Below are positions 1 through 10,477 of a stretch of 64,000 nt of DNA, piece by piece. Origin of the DNA: Thinopyrum elongatum (lineage: Eukaryota > Streptophyta > Magnoliopsida > Poales > Poaceae); NCBI GenBank assembly GCA_011799875.1, contig CM022301.1, forward strand, positions 213,053,888 to 213,117,887, in the 5' to 3' direction. Made by a program: the position numbers and the translations under genes. A model generated the notes under the pieces. It was given only the letters and a program-made list of their open reading frames with translations. It was not told the DNA's origin and searched no databases. Each line of letters starts with the position of its first letter. Position 1 is the stretch's first letter.

Positions 1-5
1 AGTCT

Positions 6-1150
6 ATGACTATTGTCAATGGCGAGTTACACCGATGCAGCGTAACAGGTGTGTTCCAGCGTTGTGTTTCTCCTGAAGAGGGCCGTGAGATCTTGCGTGA
101 GATTCATGAAGGTGATTGTGGTCATCACGCTGGCTCAAAATCTTTAGTGGCCAAAGCTTTTCATCATGGGTTTTATTGGTTGACGGCTCATGCTGATGCA
201 GAGGCTATCGTCAGTAAATGTGATGGCTATCATAAGTTTTCTCGACGGGCTCATGTGCTGGCTCAAGAGTTGCGGATGATTCCAATTACTTGGCTGTTTG
301 CAGTCTGGGGGCTTGATATGGTAGGACCTTTCAAGAGGTCTAAAGATAAGAAAACCCACCTCTTGGTGGCGGTTGACAAATTTACCAAGTGGGTTGAAGC
401 AGAGCCGGTCAGCAAGTGTGATGCGGCAACTGCAGTCCAGTTTGTTAAAAAACTGATCTTCCATTTTGGTTACCCTCATAGTATCATCACTGATAATGGC
501 ACTAATTTGTCTAAGGGCGCTATGAAGGAGTTCTGTCAATGAGAGCATATTCATCTTGATGTTTCGTCTGTGGCTCATCCACAGTCTAATGGTCAAGCTG
601 AGAGGGCTAACCAAGAAATTTTGAGAGGCATAAAACCCCGGCTTATGGTTCCTTTGAAGCGAACGCCGGGTTGTTGGGTTGAGGAGTTACCTTCAGTACT
701 CTGGAGTATCAATACCACCCCCAATAGGTCAACAGGCTACACGCCTTTCTTCATGGTCTACGGGGCAGAGGCGGTTCTTCCAAGTGATATACGTCATGAC
801 TCGCCTCGTGTGGCAGCTTATGTTGAAGCTGATAACGAGAGAGCACGTCAAGACACACTTGATGCTTTGGATAAGGAGCGTGACCTTGCGGCGGCTCGTT
901 CAGCGATATATCAACAAGACCTCTGTCGCTATCATAGCCGCAGAGTCAAAACCTGGACGTTTCAAGAAGGCGACTTGGTGCTCCGACTAATCCAGGATCA
1001 AACAGATATGCACAAACTATCCCCACCTTGGTCAGCAAGAACCTGAATAACGGGTCATATTACCTCATTGATATATGAGAACACAAGGATTCACGCAAGT
1101 CGGAGGAGGAGACCCGCCGACCCTCTCATCTTCGGCCTTATTACACCTGA
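6..1150 (+). pseudogene. Gypsy pol fragment: integrase, broken
   Basis: This is the 3' end of a gypsy polyprotein, the integrase that inserts element cDNA into chromosomes. The zinc-binding segment is near residues 38-75 and partly degraded (CDGYHK where the family usually has C-x2-C). The catalytic core follows, with GLDMVGPF at the first aspartate, the second aspartate in ITDNGTN, and the glutamate in PQSNGQAERANQE. The frame is broken by an in-frame TGA at 540-542 between the second and third acidic residues; the same frame resumes at once. A further shift lies near 1030, since the usual end of the protein (HLRPYYT) is readable in another frame up to about 1150. The start is outside the window. 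The fragment is certainly non-functional. Confidence 0.9.
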
Positions 1151-2328
1151 GCCACCGGCTCTCGTCATTGTACATACATTTGTCAGTGTATATATTATGA
1201 TCAATATAATAAAGCCGGCATCCCTGATAATTCAGGGCCTCTATCGTTTCATTTCTGTGTATCAGAGTCTTTATTATTTGTTAATAAGGTCACTTGGGGG
1301 CTTCCAACCCACCGGGTTTACCTTTCATACCCTCTTGACCAGGCGTGGACGCCGAATCCCGAGTTATCCTGCCTGTTTGCAACTTGCTACTCCGCCAGGT
1401 AATCCTGAGTGACCCGCCGAACTCTTAACAGTCAATCTTTTTCAAGACCCTGAACTCGTTAAGGTTAAATCAGCGGTTTTTGTCACGTGAGGGCCGGCTT
1501 ACAGTGAGCTAGGATTAACTCCAAGGTTGTGCGGCCTTTGAAAGCACATGGCTTTGCTAGCCAATTTACCTGGCCGTGCTTTGGTAAGCCAGCCAGGCAA
1601 TTATTTGAGATTTTTGGAATCTTGCTTCTGAGTCTTTTTGATTTGTGTTTCCTAAAGATTTTTTCTGCTAAATGCATTTTTTCACAATCCGGGTTATGAA
1701 GCTCTGGTTGTCTAACTCGTGTTTGAGTACTTTGGGTTTGGTAACCCGCCCTGGCTTTTGACGTTAAGTCGCCAGCATACTTTGATTTGTGCAATTGAGG
1801 TTATGCGCTTACAAATCTTTGGGTTGTCACCCGCACTAGATATGGCGGTGTAAGCCGGCGGTATGATCCAATCTTACAGGTATGTCTTCAATTATTATAT
1901 ATGCGAGGTTTGATAGCCCGCCCTGGCTTTTGATTTTAAGTCGCCAGTATATTTTGGCTTGAATGGCCTTGATTCTAGTCTTTCCCATAATTGCATAAGA
2001 CTATATTATGTTTGGGTTGTTACCCGCCCTGGATTTTGACGTTAAGTCGCCAGGGCATATGTTGTTTAACTTTGTGCAGGACATGCATAATTTTACAAAT
2101 AAATAAGAGTACTGCTATGGCTTGTATAAATGGTGAAGTTCAAGCCCATCATCTAAGATTAAAATTAGTGTTTCAAAAGTAAGGATCAACATGCACGAAG
2201 GCATGACATGGCGAATCATTGTTTTCAACTAGCCTATTACACGGCTATCATAAGCCCAACAGTTTGAAGCAAAGTGTTTTTTTGGAGAGAAGGACTCTTG
2301 CACCCTGGCCTGAGAGCCGCCTGGTTTG
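1151..2328. other. Non-coding gypsy interior with short dispersed repeats
   Basis: No gene is seen. The stretch holds at least three diverged copies of a block reading CCCGCCCTGG...TTTTGA then TTAAGTCGCCAG, near 1747, 1918 and 2022, plus many ACCCGCC and GCCGGC words. Similar words recur through the rest of this element, so they are part of its 3' non-coding region. Confidence 0.6.
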
Positions 2329-5300
2329 TCATTGGTTTCCTTCTTGGCGAGTTGACGATTCCATGTCATCCTGCGCCGGCTCTTCTTCTTCGGCCATCTG
2401 GAGATCAGGCGACATCCATTCGATGCCAGCTAAGGCCTCGAATATGGCTTCATCATTGATAATGAGAGCAGAGTCAAGATCAGGGGCAAAGAGGTGCTTA
2501 CGCCTGGCGGGTATAAGATTTATCACTTCCTGAGCCGGCGGCTTGATCTTCTGGTTGTTCTCATCATAAGCCGGCGTATAATGATTCTAGTTTAGATCTT
2601 CAATCAACTTGCAAGCGATGGGCCGCATCTCTCTGACGCAGTGGTTGAAGTCTTGTTACTCAAAAGCAGACCCGCCTTCTTTGAATTCTAGGCAACCGGT
2701 GGCTATTTCCACCGGGTCAAGTTCTGACTGCCATGCCTTGGCCCGGCCTAGGGCAACAATTGCTCCGGCGTGGGCGGCTAACAGCTTATGTTCTGCCACT
2801 AGAGCCGGCACGGTTGAGAGTTGGTCCAGCAATGTCTTCATCTGATTTGGAGGTTTCTTCCCACCTGACAGGGCCACAAGGCTGCGCAAAGTGCCAATGT
2901 ATAGCTGCTCCGTCAACGAGTAGACTATTTTGAGCTTCATCAGCATATTTTCGCCAAGGCTGGTGCTTCTGGAGCCTGTTCAGTTGAGGCATAAGAGTCG
3001 CCAGGTGGGTTAAAAACATTACATGTGATAAGTCGCCAGGCGAGTCAAATAAATACAGAAATTAATGAGGAGTTGGGTATGAGTCTTACCAAAGATGGCA
3101 GATGTCATTTGAATAATGTGTTGATTTAGGCCGGATAACTCTTCAGTCACCAGCTTAAGCGCAACTTCAGCATCTTCGGCCCTTTTGGCTAGTGTGCCCT
3201 TGTCGGTCTCCCAGGCGGCTCTCTCGGCATCAAAAACTGCCTTCAGCTTCTCAATTTCCTCCAAAGAAGTTTTCAGTTCTAGCTTGGCCTTGGAAGTCTC
3301 TGCTTGCTGCAACTTTATATTCTTCTTCAAGTCGCCCACTTGCGATTCCTTCATACTTAATTCTGCCTGCAATACAATGATGAAGTGATGATTAGAAAGC
3401 AAGGATTAATTATTGGTGCTGATATTCTGTTAAAGTCCCAAGCACACTACAAGTACTCTACTTGGCACTTGGGGGCTAATGTGGGTCAATTCACTTTTTT
3501 AAGTCCCGGCTCATCTTATCAGTTTAAGCCGGCCCTTGGAGGCTACGTGTTCGTATTTCTTACGTGATTATTAGTCCCGGCTCAACTTTTCGATTTAAGC
3601 CGGCCCTTGGGGCTATGTGTTTGGATTTCTTCAATGACTATAAGTCCCGGCTCAACTTATCAGTTTAAGCCGGCCCTTGGGGGCTATAGATTTGGACCTT
3701 AAGAAATAAAATTGGCTCTGAGAGCCTACAGTTTGAAGATTATTATTAAGTCTACAGCATACTCAATTTTTCCTATCCTCTAGACTTGACGGCTATGTGA
3801 ATACATATGGAGAAGGATTAGTATCATACCTCATAGCGCTCCTTCATGAGATTCACTAAGCCGGCTTCTAAATCACGGCTAGTGTGAAGGCGGCTCAGAT
3901 ACCCTGCGTGGATGTCGCTAGCGCTGAAGGCAACATAGCTTTCCAAATCCAGCTTGGTCTTGCCTTTATCCAAAGAATGAGATTCTTCTTTGGTGCTATG
4001 TTTGACCAACACAGTGGAAGCCTCTGGCGCAGTGTAAGCCACCCCAGTAATGGTCACATCATCGGAGCCCTTATCAAGAGGGATCTCCTCAGCTGGCTTC
4101 TGGGGAGTTGGCGACTTAGGACTCTGCGGGTCAGTGCTGGCCACCGGGTTAAGTTCCGCGTCCATTTGTTCAAGAACGGGGGCATCAACTGTTAGTGGCG
4201 GGTCATCCATGGGTTCTTCTGGATCTTGAGTACGGGCCTCAGAGATGTCAGTATGTAGTTTCTCTGGCTCAGCAGGTTTAGGGTCATTTGAAGACCCGCC
4301 ATGCTGCTACTTCTTACCGGCTTTTGCCACGCCTCTGCAACAAAGATACAAAGAATATGAGTATGACGTAACAAATCAATTGATAGATAAATGGAAGTGC
4401 TTACCCGTGGGCAACTTTGAAGACGGGCATTTGGGTTCCTGTAAAGTCACCAGATGACGGAGGTGTCTTCTGATAATTTTAGTTAGAAGGTGTAAGAGGA
4501 TGACGTATGAAGCCGGCTAAGGGATAAAGAGAGTCTGGATCATGTATCACCTCATGTTGATGCTTGTGAGGGGCTGGAGTATTTGGTAAGCCGGAAACCA
4601 GCTCTGCATCACCATCACTCCGAGTCTGGCGCCTGGCCTCATGCTGTTGTTTCTTCAAAATAAAGTCGGGATCCAAGTAAGCAAGAGGGTGAGAAAATCT
4701 TACTTTCCGGGTCACCTGCCGAGTTTTCAGTCTTGGCAAAGGCTCTGAGTCGGAGGAAATTGTAGTTACCTCTATGGCGTCGGCATGGCTGGTCTCCGCA
4801 TCATCCTGAGAGGAGTCAGCGTCAATAAGTTGCATAAAAAGAAAGCCAAGAGAATCAAGTTCAACCTCCGACTTGTGGTCAAGGGCAAACAAGTCTTCAA
4901 CATCCTGTTTCTTTCCTTTGGTCTTTTTTGGAGCTTTGGACTTTGCTCTGGCCTTTTTTGCTGGCTTATCCTGCAGTTTGTTGGTCCAGAAGGGAGAGTC
5001 GGCCTGAAAACACAGATGACAATGAGAAGATGTGCAGTTTATGAGAAAGTGATAAATGAGTTAAAGGAAGGACTTAAAATACTTACGTTGGGAGCAGGAT
5101 TGAGAGCGCAGAAGGGGTTCAGCCCCGTTTTGCTGCAGCTTTCAAGGGTCTCCCCGAGCAATGTCTTGGTCATTTCATTGATTTGCTGGTCCTCAAGACG
5201 TGTTTGATTATACCGCTGTGGGTCTTTCACATCACATGTGTATTGGCACATTAAGCCGGTATGGCGGTTCAAAGGCAAGATTCTCCAGGCGACCCAGCAT

Positions 5301-5974
5301 CGGACCAAGTCAACACCAGTTAAGCCATTGGCTAATAAGGCCCTTATCCTTGAAAAGGTAGGCGCATACTTGGCTCGTTCTGCAGCAGTGATCCGATCGG
5401 GGAGTGGATGTCTAGGGCTGAGCCGGCAGGTGCGGAAACCTGGTAGAGGATTTTCACCCGCTGGAGAGGTGTCTTGGCAATAGAACCAAGTCTGATTCCA
5501 TTCCTTGGGGTGACTGGGTAGTGCAGCTGCAGGAAAGACGATGTCCCTCCGCCTTTGGATTGAAATCCCGCCGAGTTCAAGGCTGGGCCCATCTGTCATC
5601 TCAGTCTGGCGGTTCAAGTAATAATACTCTCTGAATAGATCAACGTTGGGCTCCTCTTGAAGGTACACCTCACAGAAGACTTGGAAGTTACATATATTGG
5701 AAACAGAGTTGGGGCCGATATCTTGGGGATGTAGCTTGTAGAAGTTCAGAACGTCCCGAAAGAATTTTGACCCAGGTGGTGAGAAATCATGGAGGAGGTG
5801 ATCTGCAAAGACTATAACCTCGCCTTCTCTAGGTTGAGGCGGAACTTCAGCTCCTGGAACTCGCCAGTGGATGACGTCTTTTGCTGGTAAAATGCCCATC
5901 TCGACATATTCCTTGAGAGATTGTTCAGTGACAATGGAAGCAACCCAGTCACAAGAAGTGGTGGACTTAGTCAT
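2329..5974 (-). CDS. Antisense multi-exon gene of the gypsy element (plant 'gypsy-type transposase' domain)
   Basis: A gene on the strand opposite to pol. The longest exon runs from an ATG at 5974 to a clean donor at 5087 (CAAC|GTAAGT) and matches the plant domain labelled 'putative gypsy type transposon' (Pfam Transposase_28). Recognisable pieces are EVIVFADHLLHDFSPPGSKF, a PQDIGPNSVSNI segment and a VYLQEEPNVDLFREYY segment. The next exon starts at 5003 after TTTTCAG and begins with a lysine-rich basic stretch. Further exon-like frames lie at 3824-4374, 3019-3402 (a heptad-rich coiled coil) and 2329-2946 (C-terminal). Not all splice joints can be fixed by eye, so breaks are possible. Function is unknown despite the label: no transposase catalytic residues are evident. 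A relative occurs at 61185-61980. Confidence 0.6.
3475..3705. repeat. Tandem repeat, about 78 bp x 3
   Basis: Three consecutive copies of a unit with AGTCCCGGCTCA, then TTTAAGCCGGCCCTTGG, then GGCTA and a T-rich spacer start near 3501, 3571 and 3646. The array lies in what should be an intron of the antisense gene. Confidence 0.75.
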
Positions 5975-6064
5975 TTTTGGCAGTGGATGCCTGAGAATAA
6001 AGGTTTGGCGGGTTAATGGTATGTTGTTAAGCCGCCCAATGATGAGTAAAAATAAACTGCCCAA

Positions 6065-7078
6065 AGAAGCCAGTTACACACTGGCGGGTTACAAGTCCTG
6101 ATTATAAGGGATAATCATTTTGGCGAGTTACGGAAAAGGTTATAAGCCATATGGATAAGCCGGAAAGATACCGACGGGTTATCGATTCATGGTTAAAGAC
6201 AGATAAGTATTGGCAGAGTGCAAAGTTGTTGTTGTAAGCCGCCTAAACAATGAACGGTGGGTCAACCATCTATCAGTTGACTAAGAAATCCAGGATTGTT
6301 GAAATTTGGTTAAGTGTGGGACAAACAAGTTTCACAGATCGTGCCTATAATTTTGGATCTACGGTAGTTCGAAAAACGGAAGGAAATTACTAACCTAAAA
6401 ATCATAGTGGAAGAACTAGTGTGCTGGGGATTGAATCTCAGAAGGAGAGAATGGATCTGCGATTGGAAACGGATGCCAAAACTGCTACCACACAACTTCA
6501 GTACTACTTTTGGATTGAACTAAGCGTTGGAGGAAAAAACTACGGCGAACTTGGATGAACACGGCGACCGCCGATGAACTAGGGCAACCTAATGCAGATT
6601 GGAAGTAAGGAGAAGCGAGTACCTGGTGATGCTAATGAGTAGCCGATGGGTGCTGCGATCTCTGGTCAAGATCAGGTTGATGCAGTGGCTAGGTTGGAGC
6701 TGTCGGTGAAGGTCGACTACGGCGGCGGAGCTTGTACTGCGGTGGTCGGCGCGAGGAAGACGAAGAAGAGAGAGGGACGGGGTAAAAGTGAAAAAGGACC
6801 CCCCCCCCCTCCCCCGTGCTTATTTATAGGGGAAAGGTGAACAGTAAAATGGCAGGCGCAGAAATTAAGGAGGCGTTGTGATTATCTCAAACCGTGCGGG
6901 CGCCTCGATTCTCGGATGACCAGTTAATGCAAAAGATCCGTTGTGATGTCATGGATTCTTTATGAGTTTACTTCGCGTGACGTCATGGCGGGTTACAATG
7001 TTTTATTCAAGGTTAAGCTTTGGAAAGACAATTCGCCAACTGAAGCAGTGAAGATTGACATGAACAAGTTCAAATCAA
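6065..7078. other. Non-coding stretch between antisense gene and 3' LTR
   Basis: No supported gene. This is the likely promoter and leader side of the antisense gene, with several GCCGGA and GGCGGGTTA words, a C-run (6800-6818) and a TATTTATAG TATA-like word at 6820. A leader start could lie here on either strand. Confidence 0.4.
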
Positions 7079-7619
7079 TCTGGGGCTTAATGTTGGGGAT
7101 ATAACCCCGAGGTGTGACCCGCCAAGGAGGGGCTGGGTTACACCATTGGCGACTCAATGAAGAAGGCCCAGTAATCCTAAGGAGACAAGTGTGAAGATGG
7201 CGGCTCATGAAAGGCAGGCCTGATGGTGTCCCAAGACCCGGACGTGTGAACCGCCATATGGTGGCTTGCCTGGTAAGGCGTGGTGATTTAGAAACCCGAC
7301 CGGTCACGTTGTGTGAGCCGGCTTGGACTCTTGTAAGCCCCGAGGCCTCAACCTGTGTATATAAAGTTGAGACCCGGCGGCGGGTTAACCCAAGAAAACA
7401 ACTGATCGATAGCTAGGTCAAGCATAATTGCTCCCTTGTAATCGAAACTCAAGCAATACAACTAGAAGTAGGACGTAGGCTGTTTCCTCGTTGAGAGGGG
7501 CCGAACCTGGGTAAACCTTGTGTCCTTTGTCCCGTTCAACCCCTTCGAGCTAACCTGCGTGCGATGGCTCCACACCTAAGTCCTTTCACAAGGGCATCTG
7601 CCGTGTTAAGTCCACGACA
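7079..7619 (+). repeat. Polypurine tract and 3' LTR of the first gypsy element
   Basis: A purine-rich tract (CTGGGGCTTAA, 7080-7090) directly precedes the LTR, which starts TGTTGGGGATATAACCCC at 7091 and ends ...CCACGACA at 7619 (529 bp, TG...CA). A TATA-like GTATATAAAG lies near 7357. The following GAAATAATAG is Sabrina LTR sequence, which fixes the right end exactly. Confidence 0.85.
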
Positions 7620-8150
7620 GAAATAATAGCTTTGAGGTGGTTTCATACCCTACAAACAATTTCTTCTTATGTTCTCCGCTAGATAGGAACTTTGGAGTGA
7701 TTCTTCATCGCACGTTGAGGGAAGGTTATATGATCCAATTATATTAGCATTGTTGAGAGATTGCACTAGCGAAAGTACGGACCCTAGTCCTCATTTTTAA
7801 GCATTGCAATACCGTTTGTGCTCACTTTTGTTACTTGTTACCTTGCTGTTTTTTATTGTTCCTATTACAAAAATCAATATCTACTATCATTACTACACTT
7901 GTATCACCATCTCTTTGCCGAACTAGTGCACCTATACAAGTTACCATTGTATTTGGTGTGTTGGGGACACAAGAGACTTTTTGTAATTTGGTTGCAGGGT
8001 TGTTTGAGAGAGACCATCTTCATCCTACGCCTCCCATGGATTGATAAACCTTAGGTCATCCACTTGAGGGAAAATTGCTACGGTCCTACAAAACTCTGCG
8101 CTTGGAGGCCCAGCACGAGTCTACAAAAACAAGTTGTGTAGTAGACATCA
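7620..8150 (+). repeat. Sabrina-like 5' LTR, 3' end only
   Basis: The last 531 bp of an LTR, ending AGACATCA at 8150. The upstream two thirds are separated off by the first gypsy element. It matches 59551-60081. Confidence 0.85.
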
Positions 8151-8161
8151 AGCTCTTTTTC

Positions 8162-8179
8162 TGGCGCCGTTGCAGGGGA
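8162..8179 (+). promoter_or_regulatory. Primer-binding site, tRNA-Asp type
   Basis: TGGCGCCGTTGCAGGGGA lies 11 bp after the LTR end. It is complementary to the 3' end of plant tRNA-Asp apart from one position, the usual primer of Athila-group elements. Confidence 0.75.
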
Positions 8180-8275
8180 GGTGAGTGCTTGAAGGTATAT
8201 CTTTAGATCTTGCAATTGAATCTTTTAGTTTCTTGTTTTATCACTAGTTTGGTTCATAAAAGAAAACTACAAAAA

Positions 8276-8902
8276 ATGGAATTGAGGTGGTCTCATATTG
8301 TTCATCTTTATCATGTCTTTCTTGAAAATGATGGAAAGGAAAATTGTGCTCAATTGATAGAAGAAGAATTCAATAAAATGTTTGACATAAATGACGAGCA
8401 TGATTGCAATGTTGTTGGTATGAACTCTTTGAATATCCATGATGCTAACGATATGCAAAGCCAGAAGGTTGGGGATGCTATGTTTGATGAAGATGATATT
8501 TTTAGTCCCCCAAGTTTTGATGAGAATATTTACTATGATGAAAGCATGCCTCCTATTTATGATGATTATATTGATGAAAGTGGGTTTGGAAGAGTGTCAA
8601 CTCTAGGTAATGATGATCCCACTATTTTGGAGGGTGTTAAATCTTATTATAATGATAAAAGTGGATTTGGAGAGGTCATGACTTTATTTAGTGATGAATC
8701 CACTATTTTGGAAGAGGTTTCAATTGACTATGATAACAAAGTTGCTACCTATGATGATTATGGTGATGACATGTATGCTATATTGAATAATGATAACCAT
8801 GAAACTTGTCATCATGATTTTAATTTCCAATCACATGATAGTCATTTTGTTGAGTTTGCTCCCACCACTATTCATGAGAATAAATTTGCTTGTGGAGAGT
8901 AA
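8276..8902 (+). CDS. Acidic ORF of the Sabrina-like element, function unknown
   Basis: An open frame of about 208 residues from an ATG at 8276 (MELRWSHIV). An upstream in-frame extension has only non-ATG starts. The product is rich in Asp and Glu and in Tyr-Asp pairs (YDDYIDE, TYDDYGDD). It contains an internal duplication: DESGFGRVSTL...DDPTILE and DKSGFGEVMTL...DESTILE, about 30 residues apart. No known domain is recognised. The frame closes at 8900-8902; similar codon use continues in another frame to about 9220, which suggests a longer ancestral frame. It occupies the position where gag would start. Whether it is translated cannot be told from sequence. Confidence 0.5.
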   Translation: MELRWSHIVHLYHVFLENDGKENCAQLIEEEFNKMFDINDEHDCNVVGMNSLNIHDANDMQSQKVGDAMFDEDDIFSPPSFDENIYYDESMPPIYDDYIDESGFGRVSTLGNDDPTILEGVKSYYNDKSGFGEVMTLFSDESTILEEVSIDYDNKVATYDDYGDDMYAILNNDNHETCHHDFNFQSHDSHFVEFAPTTIHENKFACGE

Positions 8903-9639
8903 GAAAATTTCTATGCTTGTGGATCATGAAAAGAATGATTTATGTGATAGTTATATTGTTGAATTCATTCATGATGCTACTGAAAATTATTATGAGAGAG
9001 GAATATATGCTTCTACATATTTCAATAATATCAAGTTTCCTCTCTTTATGTTGAAAGTTTTGATGTCGTGCTTGTTTTACCTTCCTATGCTAGTTGATTC
9101 TTGCTCCCATAATTTGTTTGCTCACAAAATCCCTATGCATAGGAAGTGGGTTAGGCTTAAATGTGCTAGTCATATGCTTCATGATGCTATCTTTATGTTT
9201 CAATTCTTATGTTTTATGTGAGCATCATTGAAATCATCATGCCTAGCTAAAAATACATTAAAGAAAAGCGCTTGTTGGGAGACAACCCAGTTGGAAATAT
9301 GCCCTAGAGGCAATAATAAAGTGGTTATTATTATATTTACTTGTTCATGATAATCATTTATTATCCATGCTATAATTGTATTGACCGGAAACTCAAATGC
9401 ATGTGTGGATACATAGACAACAACATGTCCCTAGTAAGCCTCTACCGGACTAGCTCGTTGATCAAAGATGGCTATGGTTTCCTAGTCATAGACATGAGTT
9501 GTCATTTGATGATGGGATCACATCATTAGGAGAATGATGTGATGGACAAGACCCAAACTATGAACATAGCATATGATCGTGTCAAGTTTATTGCTATCGT
9601 TTTCTGCATGTCAAGTATCATTGGTACAGCGAGGTGCTA

Positions 9640-10290
9640 TACAAATGGTTTTTAACCCCTTTCTGCGACGACATTTGGAACCGTCGCCAAGTGAGTGTGG
9701 GAGATAGGGGGGTCCTTCCCACACGACCTAGAAACCGTCGGGGATAGGGAGCCTCGATGCATATACAGTACTCCCTACTCATTTGTGCTCGCATTGCCAT
9801 CGTAGTCGGTATTCTATGGTGCTACGTTTATGATGCGCGGCCCATCACAAACGGTTCACTATTATAGAATGTGTATGATAAGTAGACAATCACACACATT
9901 CGCTTTTCCCAAACCGTATGCGATACCTAATTAAGAAGATTAGCTAATCGTCGTACGAGTGTCGGACAGGATTACGAAACGTCGGACCGTCGTAACATCG
10001 TCGTACACGATAACTATCGCACACACTATTTTGTGGTGCAACGTTTACGATGCATACCACATCAGAAACAATTCATGGTTGCGAATCGTGTACGATAAGG
10101 CAACTATCACAAATGTTTAGTTTGCCCGCACCGTTTGTGATATTGTCTGACATCGCACACGCTTTGCAAACGGCAACTGTGTGCATGTTTGCACACATTT
10201 CCTCTCTGTGAACCATGTCGGATTATGGTGTATATCACAAACATTTGTGTTTTACCAACCGTGTGTACCATAATGACCTGGAGAGCGTAA
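9640..10290. repeat. CACTA left subterminal repeat region
   Basis: Short motifs of the type CACAAACGG, CACACATT, ACCGTATGCGAT and ACCGTTTGTGAT recur in both orientations about every 40-70 bp. Matching motifs fill 53490-54066 at the other end. In CACTA elements such repeats are where a transposase accessory protein binds. No gene is seen here. Confidence 0.65.
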
Positions 10291-10477
10291 TTTCACCGTA
10301 GTTTAATTGCTGCTATTTCAAATTGTACCGGATTTGAATTTGAATGTATGCTATAGCTTTATTCATATCCATCAGGTTCAAACAACCAATGCATTATTCG
10401 ATTCATAGGTACATATGTTCAAGAATTACATAAGAACCAAATAAAGAATGATGAACCACAGTTGTATACTTGCACTA

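Larger units (their letters stand above)
1..7619 (+). mobile_element. Ty3/gypsy LTR retrotransposon, 3' part (integrase to 3' LTR)
   Basis: The window opens inside the pol gene of a gypsy element. It runs from integrase (6-1150) through about 6 kb of pol-free DNA carrying an antisense gene and short repeats to a 3' LTR ending at 7619. The next base continues in the middle of a Sabrina-like LTR: 7620 onward matches 59551 onward. So this element jumped into that LTR, and its 5' half and the left copy of the target duplication lie outside the window. The layout of pol followed by a long 3' region with an antisense multi-exon gene is known from Grande-like grass gypsy elements. I cannot name the family with confidence. 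Confidence 0.85.
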
